From Nymphalis io (lineage: Eukaryota > Arthropoda > Insecta > Lepidoptera > Nymphalidae): DNA of 64,000 nt. Made by a program: the position numbers and the translations under genes. The notes beneath the pieces were generated by a model that was not told where the DNA came from, made no database searches, and saw nothing but the letters and a program-made list of their open reading frames with translations. This document shows positions 58,001 to 64,000 of this stretch, in pieces (position 1 is the first letter of the stretch; the number at the start of each line of letters is the position of its first letter). The stretch covers positions 2,620,501 through 2,684,500 of the forward strand of contig NC_065917.1 in NCBI RefSeq assembly GCF_905147045.1, in the 5' to 3' direction.

Positions 58001-61000
58001 ATATTTCCAATAAATCCTCATCATCCAGGCTTCCATTCTCCTCAATTATCCTAACCATTTCTGTGATGCTTAGTTCTGGGGACTGAGTCTTCTGTTTTAG
58101 TGATTTAACAGAATTAATGGCATATTCTTTTTGCATTTGCTCGACTACATACTTCATATCTGAAAAAAAAGAAGTTTATTAATTATATACCTGGTTGGCT
58201 GGACAACCCCTGGGTAAGTATCACCCACTCATCATTAAATACATATACATTTGACGGGGGCATTGTTCATGTCATTATTCAGAATTGCTACTAAAACCAA
58301 TTCTAATTTCCATCCAAAAATGAAGGATTTTCATACAAATTTTCATAATGCTAGTCCCAGTAGTGAACTGTGCGTCAGTCAGTCATGTCAGTCAGTCAGT
58401 CAGTCATTCTTCTATAAGTAACAGGTTTGTACTTGTCATATCAATGATATGACCACTGATTCACAATATGAATGTTTTAAGTAAATTTATAATTACCAAC
58501 TTTGTTTACATTATGTTATGAAAAATTCCTAGAAAATTCACCATGCAAGTATGATTCGATGGTTGAATATATTTTCTACTATTTCAACTCTTGCATATAC
58601 TCTTGCATATACTTCTACTGGCGGTAGGGCTTTGTGCAAGCCCGTCTGGGTAGGTACCACCCACTCATCAGATATTCTACCGCAAAACAGCAATACTTGA
58701 TATTGTTGTGTTCCGGTTTGAAGGGTGAGTGAGCCAGTGTAATTACAGGCACAAGGGACATAAAATCTTAGTTCCCAAGGTTGGTGGCGCATTGGCTATA
58801 AGCGATGGTTGACATTTCTTACAATGCCAATGTCTAAGGGCGTTTGGTGACCACTTACCATCAGGTGGCCCATGTGCTCGTCCACCTTCCTATTCTATAA
58901 AAAAAAAAAAAAAAATATTAAACATTTTATTATTGTATTATCTCTTTGTTGGAAACACCAACAGAGAATTGTGCAAGAATGCCTTTATAAATAGTACCTC
59001 ATGAGTTACTTTATTGCGAAGTACCAATACAAAGAGAGCAAGTGTTATTGTATGAAATAGTGCGTTACATGCCATGCCTTACTTATAAATATAGCTTAGC
59101 GGGTGGTCAATTAAACATGGGTTTAACTTTTTTTTATGTTTTAGGTAGGTGAACGGGCTACCTGATGTTAAGTGGTCACAACCGCGCCCGTAGACACTGG
59201 CGATGTAAGACATATTAAACATTCCTCACATAGCCAATGCACCACCAACCTTAGGAATGAATATGTTATGTTCTTTGTACCTGTAGTAACACTAGCTCAC
59301 TGTTTAAAGGTAGAATATCTGATGAGTGGGTACCTACACAGACAGTCATCATTGATTTGACATTAGAAAAAAGAAGACACAGCATTTTTTAACTAATCTA
59401 CCTCCTTAAACATTTACTACTTTAATTATAATATCTTCAATAAAAGAATACTTTTTTAGTTTAATTTTTTGTCTTCTTGGTAACCTTATTTTTTTTTAAT
59501 CTGATAAAATTACAATACTAAGATTTTCATAAGCTTAATTTATCGTTTCTTTAATTATTTAGTATAAAAAAATGTTATAAATTTCATTTATAAGTTGCAT
59601 TATAAACTCCTTTGAATTTCAACACACACATGTTGTGATAATCATTGGATGAGTAATTGCTGAGTAAGATTGTAGACTTGAATAAAGAAATTTGATTCTG
59701 AAGCAGCATTAATTATTGCTAATTAAATTTAAAGGATGACTAGCCTGGTGTTAATTCATGATTGACATATTGTCTGAGATCGCAGAGCAGTATCTTAACT
59801 TCTTAAAATATATATTTGAGTTTCTTGACAGTTCTTAGTGGTAGAATGCACATTCTGAACCATTAGTTAGTATAAAGATTATTAAATCTCGCTTAAGGCT
59901 TCTTAAATAAAGTGTGTATAGTTTATACATTAATAACTTAAAACAAAGTATTATATTATTTATTTCTATGCCTGGTTTTAAGAGGGCCATTCAAAATCAC
60001 ATTTTCTATTAAAAGTAACAACAATATGCCATTTGCCAAATTATTTAAATAATACTAAGATTTATTTGTGCTAAGACTGCATAAGCTTAATATTAAAAAA
60101 AAATTAAAACAAGTCCAGATAAAATAAGTAAAAAAAATAAAAATAAAAATTAGACATGACATTGGAAATTGTATTATTGTAATATAATGCTGTACAAAGG
60201 CAAATATGGTTCTTTTAATGTTTTTGGGCCTTAATATAATTTCTGTTGTATATGAATTATATTTTTTACTTTTTATTATGTGCAATACACATTCCCTGAC
60301 TGTTGATTAGTAATAAACATCTTCTGGCCTTATGTCCAAGTGTCTTGTCTTTGCATAATTTGTGCAAATAAAAAATAATTAATTTCCTCATGATTGAACA
60401 TACATTTTAGCAAATATAAATTTATTATAACAGTATAAGCTTAATATTAAAAATGTATATGTTATATATAAAAACAACCAACATTTGTTTGTAGTTCATT
60501 TTTAATTGTCAAAAGTAAGGGTTAACGATATTGTCCCTTTCAACACCAGGCGAACAATTATACTTAATTATTGAAAATTAAATTTATATTAATAAAATTA
60601 AATCATTACCTCGTTGAGGAACATGTAGTTTCCTTTTATTGACACTTTTTGTTGTGCATATAACTTTGCAATTGGGCTTCGGAGCGAGGAACCTTCTTGC
60701 ATTTAGAACTTTCCGTTTTAGTTTCGTAGGATAATATTCCTTATTCTCAACTTGTGTATCTTCAATTTTCTTTTCATTAACATTTTTGTCTGATTTTTTC
60801 ACTTTTTTATGCCGAGGCGATTTCTTTTCTGTCTTTTTTATTACAGGTTGTGATTTTCTTGATGAATTTATGTTTTTTGATTTTTTTGTCGGTTTCGCTT
60901 GTTCTTTCTCAAGGAGACGTTTCTGTTGGGCAGACTTGAAACGTGTGACAATAGTTTCAACTGGCATTGCTCGCGGTTTCTTTTTTTCAGGCTTAGAATT

Positions 61001-61012
61001 TTTTAGTGACAT
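55011..61012 (-). CDS. Charged, repeat-rich protein of unknown function with a C-terminal zinc-finger-like motif
   Basis: Three exons on the minus strand: 61012-60610, 58159-57947, 57052-55011; 2658 bases, 885 residues, phases 1 and 1 at the two junctions. Exon 1 is very basic (many KK and KKS). Exon 2 is acidic and ends in CPSPVWWEEPPDGYIEG. Exon 3 is mostly disordered. It has about seven ~28-residue repeats (residues ~330-526, core LIDFEDEEVKDI) and about eight 9-residue repeats (~588-663, core DNDNEKREI). It ends with a C-x2-C...C-x2-C cluster (CFVC...CNYC) and a C2H2-like finger (YYCDVCGLN...HLNVH). A nuclear role is suggested by the finger and basic end but is inference. Exon 3 opens upstream as ORF in the same frame to 57146, but TTTACAG before 57052 and the phase fit make that stretch intron. 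No family recognised. Confidence 0.7.
55680..55907 (-). repeat. 27 bp tandem repeat inside the coding exon
   Basis: About eight copies of a 27 bp unit coding DNDNEKREI or DNDNDKREV, alternating EK/DK and I/V. The alternation suggests that a 54 bp dimer was amplified more recently. It keeps frame because the unit is a multiple of three. It also creates long open frames on the other strand with no coding value. Confidence 0.9.
56090..56685 (-). repeat. ~84 bp coding minisatellite (28-residue repeats)
   Basis: About seven diverged copies encode units of the form ECADADLIDFEDEEVKDI plus a KEVKDK linker. Spacing varies slightly and one unit carries an extra KDIS-type insertion. Divergence is higher than in the 27 bp array, so it is older. 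Confidence 0.85.
57250..57425 (-). repeat. Second tRNA-SINE family, old diverged copy
   Basis: GACTAGCCAGCGCGGGACAT, ATTATAGTGTATGAGTGCAC, then a degraded body. In intron 2 of the 885-residue gene. Confidence 0.5.
58617..58915 (-). repeat. TATAGAATAG dispersed repeat family, complete
   Basis: ACTGGCGGTAGGGCTTTGTG to CTTCCTATTCTATAAAAAAA. In intron 1 of the 885-residue gene; a diverged plus copy lies at 59128-59345, and others at 54540-54670 and 63470-63615. Confidence 0.85.
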
Positions 61013-61069
61013 TTTGATGAATTATAATTCTGTAATTTATAAAAACATGAGATTTAATAAAAAGTAAAG

Positions 61070-64000
61070 TTATAGTAAGCATTTTTTTATTGATAAAAAA
61101 GTGAATTTTTACAAGGATAGTTTCTGAAATATATTGTATGGAATTAGCATCAAAATCAGGTCAGTAATTATTTATAATCTTTTTGGTAAGGTAATTTGCA
61201 AAAATTAGATAAGTAAATTTATTTTGTTACAAAATAATTATAACATAAAATAATAAACAATAAAAGGAATAAGAAATAAAAATTATATTATCAATTCAAT
61301 TGTAACATATTGTGTTACATATTATATGTAGTATGTATAATATTGTAATTGCTCATGCAAGTGTGTTCCGCATCTTGAATAAGAGTCCTATAGTTAGTTT
61401 TCGTCATACAGAATACAGCACTAGTAGGTACCTATTTAAACGAAATAACATTCGTCTATTAGAATTTCATCACGGTAAATGAAATTTTTATGAATCAAAC
61501 ATGATTTAATTAAATAATAAGCATTCACTTAAACAAATATTATAATTCGAGAAAGACGAAAGAATATTTACGAATTGCTAATATAATATAATAAATAATA
61601 GGTCTTTGTTATAAGTCGACAAATAATAAAACCATTGGTTTCGAACTATGCATATCCGTGTGATATACATCGTAGTAAATATATATTAGTTATTTAAGCA
61701 AATATTTACCATAATATTGAATGTTTCACATATAATTCTTATTTTCGATGTTGATCGACCTTTGAAGCACAATATTAGTATAGTTTCGATTGATAGAAAC
61801 AGGTTTAATTTGACTTAGATAGATGAATTAGAATAAAAACCATTAAAATTTACCTTACGATTCGTAGTTTCAATTTTTTTCCGCGAAATAACAACAAATC
61901 GTTTAATTCTTATTGATTCCGTAGACCTATATAATAATACGGAATAAGAAATTGTAAAGAACCTTTTCAAAATAAATCTCACATATTTTTAATAATTGCA
62001 ACCCCAAATTGAAGGGATGAAGGGATATGGAACTTTGTCACATTCAATTTTTATTCTTAAAATATGTTGACCTATGCTTGTAATTGAATTCATTTACTAT
62101 ATTATATAATTTAGAATTTGATGTAACTTTTGTAAAAAAATGACAATAATATTCGTATATCGCAAAAGCAAGACTAAGACTACTTAACCATTACTATAAT
62201 TTTTAATGTAAAGATTTATATTTACGACTGTGTATATAAATAAACTAGCATTCATTTATTAGTCTACCTTTTATTCTTATAAAAAAAGAGAACTGTATTT
62301 TTTTTTGTTATAAAATACCTACTTTTGGAATTTTAACAGCTACTTAAAACGATAAATCACATTACCTTATTCAGTAAGGTGTAGAATTTTAATTAGTCGC
62401 AGATATTTTGCATGTTTTATATAAATAATAAAGTATATTGTTTTTGCGTGATAACAAACGTATAAATACAATTACAGTATTAAGTAACTGGTAACATTTA
62501 AACAAAAAGTAAAATATGTTAATAGTATAATCTGTTAGACCTTTATTTGAATACATTCATAAATATATTATGTACCTACTGTCATGTAAACGTTTTCGAC
62601 TTTTCGACGATTCACGAATTTTATGACCTTCGTTATTTTATCATTGCCACGTAACTGTACGAGTTATAAAAGTACTCTATTTTGATGTAATATTGCGCTT
62701 TCGTTGTAATAACTTGATGTCGTTAACATAATTATATAAATTCATTTTCATCTGACACCTAACTTACGGGTAATAAGGATTTTTGCTATTGCACTTATTT
62801 TTTTCAATTTGATGTAAAAAATAATGATAATTATTATTATGTATATAATGTAAAAACATTTCGTGTTTCTGTACTGTTTTGGATAACTTAAAACAAAACG
62901 ATAAATACATACTGAAAATAAAAATAACAATGTGAATTAATTGAGTCATAAATGTGGGATTCTTTTCCATTTTTATAACCTAACTTTTACGAGTACGAGT
63001 ATTTATAAGGCGTTATATTTACAGCTGGAAAATATATTGTTAGTTGCTAGCTATCGTTAAACAAAGCTAAATTAAGCGGAGCGCTCGTCGCGATTTAGCA
63101 ATCGATACCGGTGACAGGTGAGGCGCGCGGCACGCAAAATTAAAAAGAGACAGCAATATTACGGCTGAATTTTTCATTCGCCTCGAATTGCAAAGCGTTC
63201 GTCGGTCTTTTGTAGTTGGCATGGCATATTAAAGTTATTTTAATTTTTAACAATATATTTTTCATTTTTTTTTAGAAATAGATATTTCATGTAAAATGAG
63301 TTTTGACGGTTTATTGAGTCAGGATAAAATATTAAATTTTTTTTTTTTTAAATTTCTTAATTATTTAATGTAGATTAACTTTTTTAATAATAAAACAAGG
63401 AAAAAATTAACAATGACAATTTTTTATTTCATATTTAGGCGTTATTAGGACACAATATTGATAATTTGAACATAAATGTTATGTACTCTGTAGTTACACT
63501 AGCTCATCCACTCTTCAAAACAGAAAACAACATTATTTATTGTCGTTTGGTGACAGGACATCTGGTGAAGTACATAATCAGACTTGCACAGGGCTTGCAC
63601 AAGGCCCTTCTGCCATAAAATATAAAGAAGTTAAAAACTAAACGATTCAAGGGACCAATTGCAATCTATCGATGCGTGATCGTTGCCGTTTATCCGTTTT
63701 CCTATTCTTTAATTTAATTATCGAGTATTGGCATAAAAATTAACAATTAAGTTTGGTTTTCACACAACGGTACATAATAGCGGTTGGGTGTCACATAAAG
63801 GATAGTCAAATTTGATGATGATGAAATTAGATTTGAATGGGGAACGTATCATAATCGTCAGAGATTAGTAGAATTGTCAATATGCAATATCTATAATCCA
63901 CGCATATTGGTGTTATACTCCTAGGCCAAGACTGGGCAGGTCACAGGCAGTTTTCCTGCTTCCTACATCATGTCTCCGATGGTCTTGCGTTTAGGAATTG
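61070..64000. other. AT-rich upstream region with a GC-richer promoter-like patch near 63.1 kb
   Basis: No exon recognised. 63060-63210 is clearly less AT-rich (GGAGCGCTCGTCGCGATTTA, GACAGGTGAGGCGCGCGGCA) and includes CAG|GTGAGG, a fair donor site. It could be a promoter and 5' non-coding exon of a gene running off the right end. A worn repeat lies at 63470-63615. Confidence 0.35.

Overview
The window looks like nuclear DNA of a lepidopteran insect, probably a butterfly or moth. It is AT-rich and carries short exons separated by introns full of interspersed repeats. The repeats include tRNA-derived SINEs of the type common in Lepidoptera (one resembles the Metulj family), R1-clade, CR1-like, jockey-like and RTE-like LINE pieces, a hAT MITE, and a large long-inverted-repeat DNA transposon. 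The species assignment is inference from these families. No prokaryotic or viral genes were seen.

Five host genes can be assembled by joining exons at GT/AG splice sites with consistent reading phase. (1) About 0.6-15 kb, plus strand: a multi-exon C2H2 zinc-finger gene. It has two tandemly duplicated acidic exons and 11 fingers, four of which are split by introns. It is open at its 5' end. (2) 18.1-24.2 kb, minus strand: a COMM-domain gene resembling COMMD5. Its last intron holds a ~4.2 kb transposon, and its last exon has an apparent one-base frameshift. (3) 24.7-27.4 kb, plus strand: a complete NUDT21 (CFIm25/CPSF5) gene in four exons, head to head with the COMMD gene. (4) 36.7-50.5 kb, plus strand: a nine-exon secreted protein made of two astacin-like domains. 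Every zinc ligand and the catalytic glutamate are replaced in both domains, so it is probably a pseudoprotease. (5) 55.0-61.0 kb, minus strand: a three-exon, 885-residue, charged, repeat-rich protein of unknown function with a C-terminal Cys/His zinc-finger-like end.

The mobile-element record is unusually readable. A recent R1-clade LINE (40.94-46.55 kb, minus strand) has a 40-A tail and 16-17 bp target duplications. It sits inside an older SINE, which sits inside an intron of the astacin-like gene. Its ORF1 is open, but ORF2 has a frameshift and an internal deletion. A second R1-like family is present as a doubly internally deleted copy (31.1-33.1 kb) and four 3'-end fragments. A CR1-like LINE interrupts a SINE at 4.5-5.3 kb. 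A 304 bp hAT MITE at 53.57 kb has a perfect 8 bp target duplication.

Regions where I saw no gene include 27.5-31 kb, 33.1-36.7 kb apart from LINE and SINE pieces, 50.6-55 kb (repeats only), and 61-64 kb. The last is AT-rich with one GC-richer promoter-like patch near 63.1 kb.
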